From Oscillospiraceae bacterium (GTDB lineage Bacteria; Bacillota; Clostridia; Oscillospirales; Oscillospiraceae): DNA of 42,138 bases. The stretch lies in assembly GCA_016297855.1 (NCBI GenBank), contig JAEDFW010000003.1, positions 1 to 42,138 of the forward strand, read 5' to 3'. Made by a program: the position numbers and the translations under genes. Positions 1 to 6,579 of the stretch are shown here, piece by piece. Position 1 is the first letter of the stretch, and each line of letters opens with the position of its first letter. Below the pieces are notes generated by a model, which did no database searches, had not been told where the DNA came from, and worked only from the letters and a program-made list of their open reading frames with translations.

Positions 1-39
1 GTCGGAGTCTGACACTCTATCCAGCTGAGCTACGAGCGC
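1..39 (-). tRNA. tRNA-Arg (anticodon CCG), 5' part only
   Basis: Read on the minus strand, the segment gives a tRNA 5' half: acceptor strand GCGCTCG, TA, D-stem GCTC, D-loop AGCTGGATA, GAGT, then anticodon stem TCAGA and loop CTCCGAC. The loop places CCG at positions 34-36, which reads the arginine codon CGG. The 3' half lies outside the window, so stem pairing of the anticodon arm, T-arm and acceptor cannot be checked. Confidence 0.85.
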
Positions 40-149
40 ATACGAAACTGCGACGATATTATAGCAAACCTTTGTCAAAAAGTAAAGCAGAAAAATGCGC
101 CCCGATCCGGCAATCTGCGCGCAGGCATGCTGCAGCGGTGCTTTTGCAG

Positions 150-178
150 TTGTTTTCTGTCGGGCAATATGTTATAAT
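150..178 (+). promoter_or_regulatory. Sigma-A-type promoter of the divIVA-like gene
   Basis: TTGTTT (150-155), 17-bp spacer, perfect TATAAT (173-178), about 41 bp upstream of the start codon at 219. Confidence 0.6.
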
Positions 179-218
179 ATATAAAATTGACCGTATCGGT
201 GCATACAGGAGGCTCCTT

Positions 219-821
219 ATGGCTGACATTTCCAGATTCCGCAGCGCTTTGGGCGGTTTTAACCGTACAGACGTTGTCAATTACATTGAGTCCATGTCTC
301 TTGAGCAACAGAAGCAGCTGCGCAAGCTGCAGGAGGAGAATGAAAGGCTCAAGGCCGAGAAGAACACGCTGGCAGAGATGCTGGCCGCCGCGAACAGTGA
401 TCTGCGCACCCTGCGCGAACAGGATGCAGCGCTGAGCGAACAGGTTGAGCTGCTGGCGCAGCAGGCAGCCGAGCTTGCCGAGCAGGCCAAGACCGCAGAG
501 GAACAGGCGGATGACGCAGAAGCATCTGACGAGCCGGCTGAGTCCGTGGATTACGCCTCACTTGAGCTTGAGGCATACCGCCGCGCCGAGCAGACTGAGC
601 GTAACGCCGCTACACGCGCCGAAAAAGTCTACCAGCAGCTATCTGATCTGTGCGAGCATGCGCGTGAGCGCTACTGCGATGCCGGCGAAGAGATCGCCGC
701 GCTGAGTGAAGATTTGACTGCCAATCTCGGCCGTCTGCAGGAGACACTGGCCGATCTTCGGCTCGTGTTCGACGAGGCGGAAAATGCGTTTAACGAGATG
801 GACCTTCCACAACAGTCCTGA
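219..821 (+). CDS. DivIVA-like coiled-coil protein
   Basis: 200-residue cytoplasmic protein. The N-terminus (residues 7-24) has the DivIVA-like pattern FRSALGGFNRTDVVNYIES, in which a short aromatic/glycine segment precedes a long coiled coil. Residues about 26-100 are heptad-rich (L/E/K/Q), residues 120-145 are Glu/Ala-rich, and a second helical segment runs to the end. DivIVA-family proteins bind curved membrane and organise cell division, but this short Clostridia version has no assigned partner that I know. The start at 219 is chosen because AGGAGG (207-212) sits six bases upstream; an in-frame ATG further up at 72 has no such site. It is monocistronic between its own promoter and a strong terminator. 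Confidence 0.75.
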   Translation: MADISRFRSALGGFNRTDVVNYIESMSLEQQKQLRKLQEENERLKAEKNTLAEMLAAANSDLRTLREQDAALSEQVELLAQQAAELAEQAKTAEEQADDAEASDEPAESVDYASLELEAYRRAEQTERNAATRAEKVYQQLSDLCEHARERYCDAGEEIAALSEDLTANLGRLQETLADLRLVFDEAENAFNEMDLPQQS

Positions 822-837
822 TTCTGTGCACAAAATC

Positions 838-876
838 GCGCCCGGTTGAGATATTCCTCAACTGGGCGCTTGTTAT
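838..876 (+). terminator. Rho-independent terminator after divIVA-like gene
   Basis: 13-bp stem (838-850 with 857-869, one G-U pair), 6-nt loop, followed by TTGTTATTT. Confidence 0.85.
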
Positions 877-1036
877 TTCTCCGCCACGCATCGGCATCGC
901 AGCGATGCCCCAACGCAAATCACCCGCGAAAGCGGGCGATTTGTGCGTCGCAGCAAAAAAGCCGATACTGTTATAAAAACTCCTTCGGAGCATTTCGGTC
1001 GCATTATAGCCGTCCGATCGGAGGCCGTATCTAATT
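877..1036. other. Non-coding, hairpin-rich intergenic stretch
   Basis: No credible gene. It contains a perfect GGCATCG/CGATGCC hairpin near 892-910 and a longer imperfect stem near 913-945 capped by a GAAA tetraloop (CCCGC-GAAA-GCGGG core, outer arms CGCAAATC and GATTTGTGCG). A short CTCC-TTC-GGAG hairpin follows near 988. Read on the minus strand, that last hairpin is followed by TTTTTAT and could be a weak terminator for spo0A. Confidence 0.5.
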
Positions 1037-1825
1037 TTACATAAAAGCAGTCTTTCCGATCTGCTTGTCCTTCAGCTGCAGCTGCAGCCGATCGGCAATG
1101 AGCGCAATGAACTCGCTGTTGGTCGGTTTCCCCTTCGTATTGCTGACAGTGTAACCAAAGAATCGCTGCAGCGTCTCGAGATCGCCCCTGTCCCACGCCA
1201 CCTCAATGGCATGACGGATGGCGCGCTCCACGCGCGAAGGCGTGGTTGAGAATGTCTTTGCCACCTGCGGGTAGAGTACCTTTGTGATGGCGTTGATCAC
1301 ATCCATATCCTCCACCGCAATCATGATTGCTTCTCGCAGATACTGATATCCCTTGATATGGGCGGGTACGCCGATCTCATGGATAATTGAGGTCACCATC
1401 GCCTCAATATTGACCTCCTGCTTGCGCTGCGGCACACCCTTCACGTTAAAATCCGCACTGGTCAGCTCCTGAATGCGTTCGGCTACGGCGGTAAATTCAC
1501 AGGGCTTGCTCATAAAATACTGCACGCCCAACGCTGCTGCCATATTTCCGACATATTCGGTCATAAAACCAGTCATTACCAATGATACCGGCCTCTTTTC
1601 CATTCCTGCCGCCTTTTTCAGCAGGGAAATACCATCCAGCTTGGCCAGCATCAAATCCAGAACCAGAAGATCAGGCTGCTTTGCGGTCAGCAGTTCCGCC
1701 GCCCGCGCGCCATCATTCGCAATACCAACGACCTCAAGCTTTGCAGACTGCTCCAAAACCCGTTTCAAGTGCTCACAAAATTCCTCATTGCCGTCGGCAA
1801 TCAGGATCCTGATTTTGTTGTCCAT
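1037..1825 (-). CDS. spo0A: Sporulation master response regulator Spo0A
   Basis: 262 residues. N-terminal receiver domain (about 1-120) with phospho-acceptor Asp57 in VLDLML, Thr85 and Lys107 in SKPCE. Linker 121-140, then the Spo0A C-terminal DNA-binding domain (about 141-262), including the typical stretches HEIGVPAHIKGYQYLREA and TTPSRVERAIRHAIEVAW. Spo0A~P binds 0A boxes and starts sporulation. The start ATG (1823-1825) has AGGAGAG upstream. One oddity: the acidic-pocket pair DD at the first beta strand is DG here (LIADGNEEF). No spoIVB is adjacent, unlike in many Firmicutes. Identity is certain from the C-terminal domain. Confidence 0.97.
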   Translation of the reverse strand: MDNKIRILIADGNEEFCEHLKRVLEQSAKLEVVGIANDGARAAELLTAKQPDLLVLDLMLAKLDGISLLKKAAGMEKRPVSLVMTGFMTEYVGNMAAALGVQYFMSKPCEFTAVAERIQELTSADFNVKGVPQRKQEVNIEAMVTSIIHEIGVPAHIKGYQYLREAIMIAVEDMDVINAITKVLYPQVAKTFSTTPSRVERAIRHAIEVAWDRGDLETLQRFFGYTVSNTKGKPTNSEFIALIADRLQLQLKDKQIGKTAFM

Positions 1826-1853
1826 ATTGCTCTCTCCTATGTTATTAAAGTCT

Positions 1854-1871
1854 GCGCCGTCCGGTCGGCGC
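1854..1871 (-). other. 5' UTR hairpin of spo0A
   Basis: Perfect 6-bp GC stem GCGCCG/CGGCGC with 6-nt loop between the spo0A promoter and its ribosome site. Function unknown. Confidence 0.4.
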
Positions 1872-1894
1872 AAGTGTATCGCTGCGACACCTGT

Positions 1895-1923
1895 AATATA
1901 CCACAAAACCCGATTATTTTCAA
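1895..1923 (-). promoter_or_regulatory. Probable spo0A promoter
   Basis: Minus-strand TTGAAA (1923-1918), 17-bp spacer, TATATT (1900-1895), about 70 bp upstream of the start codon. Confidence 0.55.
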
Positions 1924-1960
1924 TGATTAAATACCCATTTTTTCCCATAAACGTTCGTAA

Positions 1961-1980
1961 TAATTCGACTTTTTTCGACA
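1961..1980 (-). promoter_or_regulatory. Tandem 0A boxes (Spo0A binding sites)
   Basis: On the minus strand, TGTCGAA (perfect 0A-box core) is followed ten bases later by AGTCGAA (one mismatch). They lie about 40-60 bp upstream of the -35 element of spo0A, consistent with autoregulation; the divergent patB-like promoter starts about 30 bp away on the other side. Confidence 0.6.
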
Positions 1981-2011
1981 TTCCCTTTTTTCTCTGTTTT
2001 TCTTCCTCCAC

Positions 2012-2040
2012 TTGCACGATCGTACAAAGCGATGTATGAT
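2012..2040 (+). promoter_or_regulatory. Promoter of the patB-like gene
   Basis: TTGCAC (2012-2017), 17-bp spacer, TATGAT (2035-2040). Confidence 0.6.
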
Positions 2041-2066
2041 ATAAAAAATATCCGGGAGGCATCATC

Positions 2067-3257
2067 ATGCAATACGATTTTGACCAGATCATTGAGCGCC
2101 GCCGCTCCAATTCTCTCAGCGCGGACGGTTTTCGCGACTTCCTGTTTTCCAATACTGGCCGCCGATATGACCGTGAGGACGAGGACTTTATCCGCATGTG
2201 GGTGGCGGATATGGATTTTGCCGTTCCCGACGTCATTCTCGATGCGGTGCGCGCGCGGCTTGACCGGCAGATTCTGGGCTATACGCTGATGTATGATTCG
2301 GCGTATATCGACGCGCTTACAACCTGGAGCGAAACGCACTATGGCTGGCGCTTTGCGCGCGAGCAGCTCTGTATTTCACCCGGCATCGTTCCGGCGCTGT
2401 ATGACCTCACGGGACTGATCTGCCGCCCGGGTGAGAAGGTTCTGATTCTCACGCCGTCGTATGGCCCGTTTGCCGGTGCAGTACGTCACCATGGGCTGGA
2501 GTTGATCTGTTCCGAGCTCGTGCGCACGCAGGACGGCTTTGTCATCGACTTTGACGATTTTGCCCGCAAGGCCGCAGACCCGGCTGTGACGCTCTGCATC
2601 TTCTGCAATCCGCACAACCCCACGGGCCGTGTCTGGACGCGCGAGGAGCTCACGCGTGTGGGTGAGCTCTGTCTGGAAAATGGCGTATATCTCATCTCCG
2701 ACGAGATCCATTGCGACCTGCTGCGCTCCGAACTGCGCCATACGCCGCTGGCATCGTGCTTCCCCGGCTGCGGCCGGATCGTGACCTGCACCGCGCCCAG
2801 CAAGACGTTTAACATCGCCGGTCTCATGTTCTCAAACATCATTATTCCGGACGCCGAGCTGCGCAAACGCTGGAGCGCGGGACGTGAGAGCGAGGTCAAT
2901 CCCCTCTCACTGGCCGCAGCTGAGGCAGCATACCGAAGCGGCTGGGAATGGCTCACACAGCTGCGCGCGTATCTTGACGGCAATTTTGCCATGATGCGCG
3001 ACATGCTGGCAAAAGAGCTGCCGAAGGCGCGCTTCTCGGTGCCTGAGGCAACATATCTGGCGTGGGTCGACGTGGGCGCATATGTAAGGCCCGGTACAAA
3101 CCTGACGGCGCTGTTTGCAGACGCCGGCGTGGTACTTGAGGGCGGCAACAAGACATTCGTAGGGAACGCAGAGACCTCCATCCGTCTGAATCTCGCCTGC
3201 CCGCGCGCCGTGGCTGAGGAAGGCCTGCGTCGTATCTGCCGCGCGCTGCAGCCGTAA
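2067..3257 (+). CDS. PatB/MalY-type PLP aminotransferase-fold C-S lyase
   Basis: 396 residues, the usual size for MalY/PatB cystathionine beta-lyases. Fold-type I PLP features: WVADMDF near the N-terminus (typical of MalY/PatB), CNPHNPTGRVW around residue 182, SDEIHCDL, and the PLP lysine Lys246 in TAPSKTFNIAGL. Expected reaction: beta-elimination of cystathionine or cysteine S-conjugates to pyruvate, ammonia and a thiol. GGGAGG lies upstream of the ATG. It is divergent from spo0A and appears monocistronic. Substrate cannot be set from sequence; some MalY proteins are mainly regulatory. Confidence 0.88.
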   Translation: MQYDFDQIIERRRSNSLSADGFRDFLFSNTGRRYDREDEDFIRMWVADMDFAVPDVILDAVRARLDRQILGYTLMYDSAYIDALTTWSETHYGWRFAREQLCISPGIVPALYDLTGLICRPGEKVLILTPSYGPFAGAVRHHGLELICSELVRTQDGFVIDFDDFARKAADPAVTLCIFCNPHNPTGRVWTREELTRVGELCLENGVYLISDEIHCDLLRSELRHTPLASCFPGCGRIVTCTAPSKTFNIAGLMFSNIIIPDAELRKRWSAGRESEVNPLSLAAAEAAYRSGWEWLTQLRAYLDGNFAMMRDMLAKELPKARFSVPEATYLAWVDVGAYVRPGTNLTALFADAGVVLEGGNKTFVGNAETSIRLNLACPRAVAEEGLRRICRALQP

Positions 3258-3302
3258 TCGCCCGGCTGTCCGCTCAAAAAAGACAAATGTCTGCATTTAT
3301 GC

Positions 3303-3330
3303 TTGACATTTGCGGTTTGCCTGCTATAAT
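3303..3330 (+). promoter_or_regulatory. Promoter of glyA leader
   Basis: Perfect TTGACA (3303-3308) and perfect TATAAT (3325-3330), 16-bp spacer; drives the riboswitch leader. Confidence 0.75.
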
Positions 3331-3390
3331 AATGGCGACAACGAAATAGCAAGTATTCCGCAGATCGCTTTCAGAACGCTTCCGCGAACT

Positions 3391-3480
3391 GAATGCAGGA
3401 GGAATCTCTGGAGAACTCATTCAATTGGGTGCCGAAGGTGCAAGGCGCAAGCCGAATCTCTCAGGCAAACGGACAGAGTA
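3391..3480 (+). promoter_or_regulatory. Glycine riboswitch aptamer (single) upstream of glyA
   Basis: Carries the conserved glycine-riboswitch core: CTCTGGAGA (3406-3414), GTGCCGAAGGTGCAA (3429-3443), then CTCTCAGGCAAAC (3458-3470) and GGACAGAG (3471-3478). Only one full aptamer is visible; the roughly 55 bases upstream do not repeat the core. It sits between a consensus promoter and an intrinsic terminator ahead of glyA, so control is probably by transcription attenuation in response to glycine. Direction (on or off) cannot be told from the sequence. Confidence 0.9.
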
Positions 3481-3505
3481 TGATGCGTTTCCCGCGCAAT
3501 ATACC

Positions 3506-3541
3506 AAATGAGCAAACCAGAAATGGCTTGCTCATTTTTTA
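3506..3541 (+). terminator. Attenuator terminator of the glycine riboswitch
   Basis: AAATGAGCAA (3506-3515) pairs with TTGCTCATTT (3528-3537), followed by a T run; lies between the aptamer and glyA. Confidence 0.85.
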
Positions 3542-3559
3542 TGGAAAGGATCAGATATC

Positions 3560-4813
3560 ATGCGCAACACTTTGAACGACAATACCAGCTATCTGCAGAA
3601 TTTCGACCCTGAAATCGCCGCGTTGATCGGCAGCGAATTTGCCCGGCAGCAGCAAAACATTGAACTGATCGCATCGGAAAACATCGCCTCTGCGGCTGTG
3701 ATCGCGGCGATGGGCTCGGTGCTTACCAATAAATACGCCGAGGGTTATCCCGGCAGGCGCTACTACGGTGGCTGTGACTATGTCGACGAGCTGGAGGCGC
3801 TGACCATCGAGCGCGCGAAGCAGCTCTTCGGCGCGGAATTTGCAAACGTGCAGCCGCATTCGGGCGCGCAGGCCAATCTGGAGGTCTACGCGGCGCTTCT
3901 ACAGCCGGGCGACACACTCATGGGCATGGATCTGGCAAACGGCGGCCATCTGACGCACGGTGCAAAGGTCAACCTCTCGGGCAAGATCTACAACAGCGTC
4001 AGCTACGGCGTCGATCCAGCCACTGGCCGCATCGATTATAATATGGTAGAGGATCTGGTCAAACAGCACAAGCCAAAACTGCTGGTTGCCGGTGCGTCGG
4101 CGTATCCCCGCAAGATCGATTTCAAAGTAATGGCCGATATCGCGCACCGCAATGGGGCACTGTTCATGACCGACATGGCGCACATCGCGGGCCTTGTTGC
4201 CGGCGGCCAGCACGAAAGCCCCGTGCCGTATGCAGACGTTGTAACCACCACCACACACAAGACGCTTCGCGGCCCACGCGGTGGCCTGATCCTGGCCAGA
4301 GAAGAGTACGGCAAGAAGATCAACAGTGCTGTCTTCCCCGGCACGCAGGGCGGCCCGCTCATGCACGTCATCGCGGCCAAGGCCGTCTGTCTGCGCGAGG
4401 CGATGCAGCCAGAGTTCAAAACCTATGCCAAAAATGTGGTCAAAAACGCGGCTGCTTTGGCACAGGCGCTCGTAAAGCGCGGGTTTAACCTCGTCTCGGG
4501 GGGCACAGATAACCACCTGATGCTGCTTGACCTGCGCGGCACGGGTATCACAGGCCGCGATTTGCAGGAGAAGCTCGACCGGCTGCACATCACCGTCAAC
4601 AAAAACGCCATTCCCAACGACCCACAGAAGCCGAATCTCACCAGCGGCGTGCGCATCGGTACACCTGCCGTAACCACGCGCGGCATGATGCCCGAGGATA
4701 TGGACGTGCTGGCCAAGTGCATCCAGCTTTGCATTGAGGACGCCGACGCCAACGCTGAAAGGGTACGCGCCGCTGTTGCCGAATTGACCGGCAAGTATCC
4801 GATTTACCGCTAA
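3560..4813 (+). CDS. glyA: Serine hydroxymethyltransferase
   Basis: 417 residues, full length. Converts serine and tetrahydrofolate to glycine and 5,10-methylene-THF, using PLP. Recognised by QQNIELIASEN near the N-terminus, NKYAEGYPGRRYYGGC, and the PLP lysine Lys234 in TTTTHKTLRGPRGG. GGAAAGGA precedes the ATG. Transcribed alone from a promoter with a glycine riboswitch and attenuator, fitting product-responsive control of glycine supply. Arginine codons are mostly CGC, a useful contrast with the island downstream. Confidence 0.97.
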   Translation: MRNTLNDNTSYLQNFDPEIAALIGSEFARQQQNIELIASENIASAAVIAAMGSVLTNKYAEGYPGRRYYGGCDYVDELEALTIERAKQLFGAEFANVQPHSGAQANLEVYAALLQPGDTLMGMDLANGGHLTHGAKVNLSGKIYNSVSYGVDPATGRIDYNMVEDLVKQHKPKLLVAGASAYPRKIDFKVMADIAHRNGALFMTDMAHIAGLVAGGQHESPVPYADVVTTTTHKTLRGPRGGLILAREEYGKKINSAVFPGTQGGPLMHVIAAKAVCLREAMQPEFKTYAKNVVKNAAALAQALVKRGFNLVSGGTDNHLMLLDLRGTGITGRDLQEKLDRLHITVNKNAIPNDPQKPNLTSGVRIGTPAVTTRGMMPEDMDVLAKCIQLCIEDADANAERVRAAVAELTGKYPIYR

Positions 4814-4850
4814 GAACAGCACAACGAAAGAATATCTCCGGCAGCTGAAA

Positions 4851-4893
4851 GGGCTTGCCGCCTGTCAATCACAGGCGGCAAGCCCCTTTGCTT
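4851..4893 (+). terminator. Terminator after glyA
   Basis: Perfect 15-bp GC-rich stem (4851-4865 with 4871-4885), loop CAATC, then CTTTGCTT. Confidence 0.85.
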
Positions 4894-4950
4894 AACCTAG
4901 ATGTAGTAAAAAAACGGATGCTCAATACATTTCTATTTGAAATGCTCCAA

Positions 4951-4983
4951 ATGCGGCATCGCAGACGGAATGCGCTGCCGCAT
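4951..4983 (-). terminator. Possible terminator of the gntR gene
   Basis: Minus strand: ATGCGGCA...TGCCGCAT arms with an inner CGCA/TGCG stem, directly after the stop codon. The T tract is poor. Confidence 0.4.
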
Positions 4984-4985
4984 GT

Positions 4986-5699
4986 TCATGCCTCGTAGAT
5001 CTGCTGACTGCCGCGGATCGCTTTTTCCAGATATTCATCGATCCAGGCGGAGGCAGCCGCCTTGTCCCGGACAAGAAGGAACCGGTAGAGGGTGGCCATG
5101 TTGTCATATAGCGCTGCCACACCGTATTTCCGGCAAAATCGAATCCAAAGGGAGATGCACGGAACTTTGAAGGAACTGTAGATCAGAGGCAGAATCTGAT
5201 TTCCGCCCAGAACAGTCATCTCATGCTGAAAATCAAAGGCGATCTCAGCGGCCTGTACCGGTGTGGGAGTCGGATCGACGGCCAGCGCGTCCACATAGGT
5301 GCCCAGCCGGATCAGGCCTTCGTCGCTGGCGCAGTCGATGGCCCGGTTGACCGTCATGTGCTCCAAGCCCTGCCGCACCTCCAGAATGGAGCGAATCTCC
5401 TCCCGGCCCAGAACGCCGCCGTTGTATTGCAGCAGCGCAATCAGAGTATCCATATTGCCGTTGCGGCGATAATCCGCCACATAGGTCCCTTGGCGGGGTC
5501 GGACCTCCAGAAAGCCTTGCCTTGCCAATTCTGAAATGCCGCCATTGACCACCGCCCGGCTGACCCGCATCTGCTCGCAAAGCTCACGTTCCGAGGGAAG
5601 CTTTGCGCCCATGGGTAACTCGCCGGACAGAATCAGCCCCTGAAGCTGCTTGATGAACAGTTCTTTCAGGCTCGGTGCGTATAGCCGCTCAAATTCCAC
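4986..5699 (-). CDS. GntR family (FadR-like) transcriptional regulator
   Basis: 237 residues from the proposed GTG start. N-terminal winged helix (about 5-75) with LSGELPMGAKLPSERELCEQ and VSRAVVNGGISELARQGFL, then a helical C-terminal domain of FCD type (about 90-237; EVRQGLEHMTVNRAID). Such proteins bind a small acid or metabolite and release DNA. The start is set at GTG 5699-5697 because AAGGGAGG lies eight bases upstream; the in-frame ATG at 5738 has no ribosome site. It is divergent from the hypB operon and shares its AT-rich control region, so it is the likely local regulator. Confidence 0.88.
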   Translation of the reverse strand: MEFERLYAPSLKELFIKQLQGLILSGELPMGAKLPSERELCEQMRVSRAVVNGGISELARQGFLEVRPRQGTYVADYRRNGNMDTLIALLQYNGGVLGREEIRSILEVRQGLEHMTVNRAIDCASDEGLIRLGTYVDALAVDPTPTPVQAAEIAFDFQHEMTVLGGNQILPLIYSSFKVPCISLWIRFCRKYGVAALYDNMATLYRFLLVRDKAAASAWIDEYLEKAIRGSQQIYEA

Positions 5700-5717
5700 A
5701 AGCTCGTCCTCCCTTGT

Positions 5718-5732
5718 TGTGGATATACCACA
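5718..5732. promoter_or_regulatory. Candidate operator for the GntR regulator
   Basis: Dyad TGTGG-N5-CCACA between the -10 box and the GTG start of the regulator gene, a position suited to autorepression. Confidence 0.4.
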
Positions 5733-5745
5733 GACCATGTTTAGA

Positions 5746-5774
5746 ATTCTACTATGGAATCTCACAAAAAGCAA
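5746..5774 (-). promoter_or_regulatory. Promoter of gntR
   Basis: Minus strand TTGCTT (5774-5769), 17-bp spacer, TAGAAT (5751-5746). Confidence 0.55.
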
Positions 5775-5814
5775 GAGATTTATTGTTGTATTATGTAGAA
5801 ACATATTGAATAGA

Positions 5815-5843
5815 TTGACTTTCTTGAAGATAGTTATTAAACT
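5815..5843 (+). promoter_or_regulatory. Promoter of the hypB operon
   Basis: TTGACT (5815-5820), 17-bp spacer, TAAACT (5838-5843), in AT-rich DNA 59 bp before the hypB start. Confidence 0.5.
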
Positions 5844-5901
5844 AAATGTTGAATAACACATTGCCCGGCCTGGTATGGCCAGAAGAAAAGGAGCACTGCC
5901 T

Positions 5902-6579
5902 ATGGAAGAAGTTCGGGTATTGGAAATCAAGCAGAGCGTCTTTGCCAACAATGAAGCACAGGCAAACCGGCTGCGGCAGGCACTGAAAGAGAAGGGAATC
6001 TATCTATTGAATCTCATGTCCTCTCCCGGCTCTGGCAAGACCACCACACTGACCCGGGTTGCAGAGCGGCTGCGGGATTCCCTGCGGATCGGCGTAATGG
6101 AGGCGGACATTGACTCCGATGTGGACGCCAGGGCCATGGCCGCCGCCGGAGTCAAGACCATCCAGCTTCACACCGGCGGCATGTGCCATTTGGACGCCGC
6201 TATGACGCGGCAGGGTCTGGATGGTCTGGAGCCGGATTCTCTGGATCTGGTGGTTCTGGAGAATGTGGGAAATCTGGTATGCCCGGCAGAGTTCGACACC
6301 GGCGCGGTGAAAAACGCCATGATTCTCTCGGTTCCGGAGGGTCACGATAAGCCCCTTAAATATCCCCTGATGTTTCAGGTCTGCGATGTAGTTCTCATCA
6401 ATAAAATCGACGTGCTTGCCTACTTTGATTTTGATATGCAGGCATGTGCTGAGTACATCCATATGCGCAATCCCAACGCGCAGATTTTCCCCATCAGTGC
6501 AAAAACCGGCGAGGGGATCGAAGCGTTTACGGATTGGCTGCAAACAGAGATCCGACAATGGAAAGGAGAGAGCGTATGA
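5902..6579 (+). CDS. hypB: HypB-type nickel-insertion GTPase
   Basis: 225 residues. SIMIBI-class GTPase that drives nickel transfer into metalloenzymes. P-loop PGSGKTT (42-48), switch region with EADIDSDVDA, the metal-site Cys-His GMCHLDA (Cys95, His96), ENVGNLVCPAEFD (Cys127) and NKID (167-170). The N-terminus lacks the histidine-rich nickel store and the CxxCGC motif of some HypBs. AAGGAG lies upstream of the ATG; an earlier ATG at 5875 lacks one. The stop overlaps the next start (ATGA), so translation is coupled. Arginine codons are mainly CGG, unlike glyA. No hydrogenase genes are in the window. Confidence 0.93.
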   Translation: MEEVRVLEIKQSVFANNEAQANRLRQALKEKGIYLLNLMSSPGSGKTTTLTRVAERLRDSLRIGVMEADIDSDVDARAMAAAGVKTIQLHTGGMCHLDAAMTRQGLDGLEPDSLDLVVLENVGNLVCPAEFDTGAVKNAMILSVPEGHDKPLKYPLMFQVCDVVLINKIDVLAYFDFDMQACAEYIHMRNPNAQIFPISAKTGEGIEAFTDWLQTEIRQWKGESV

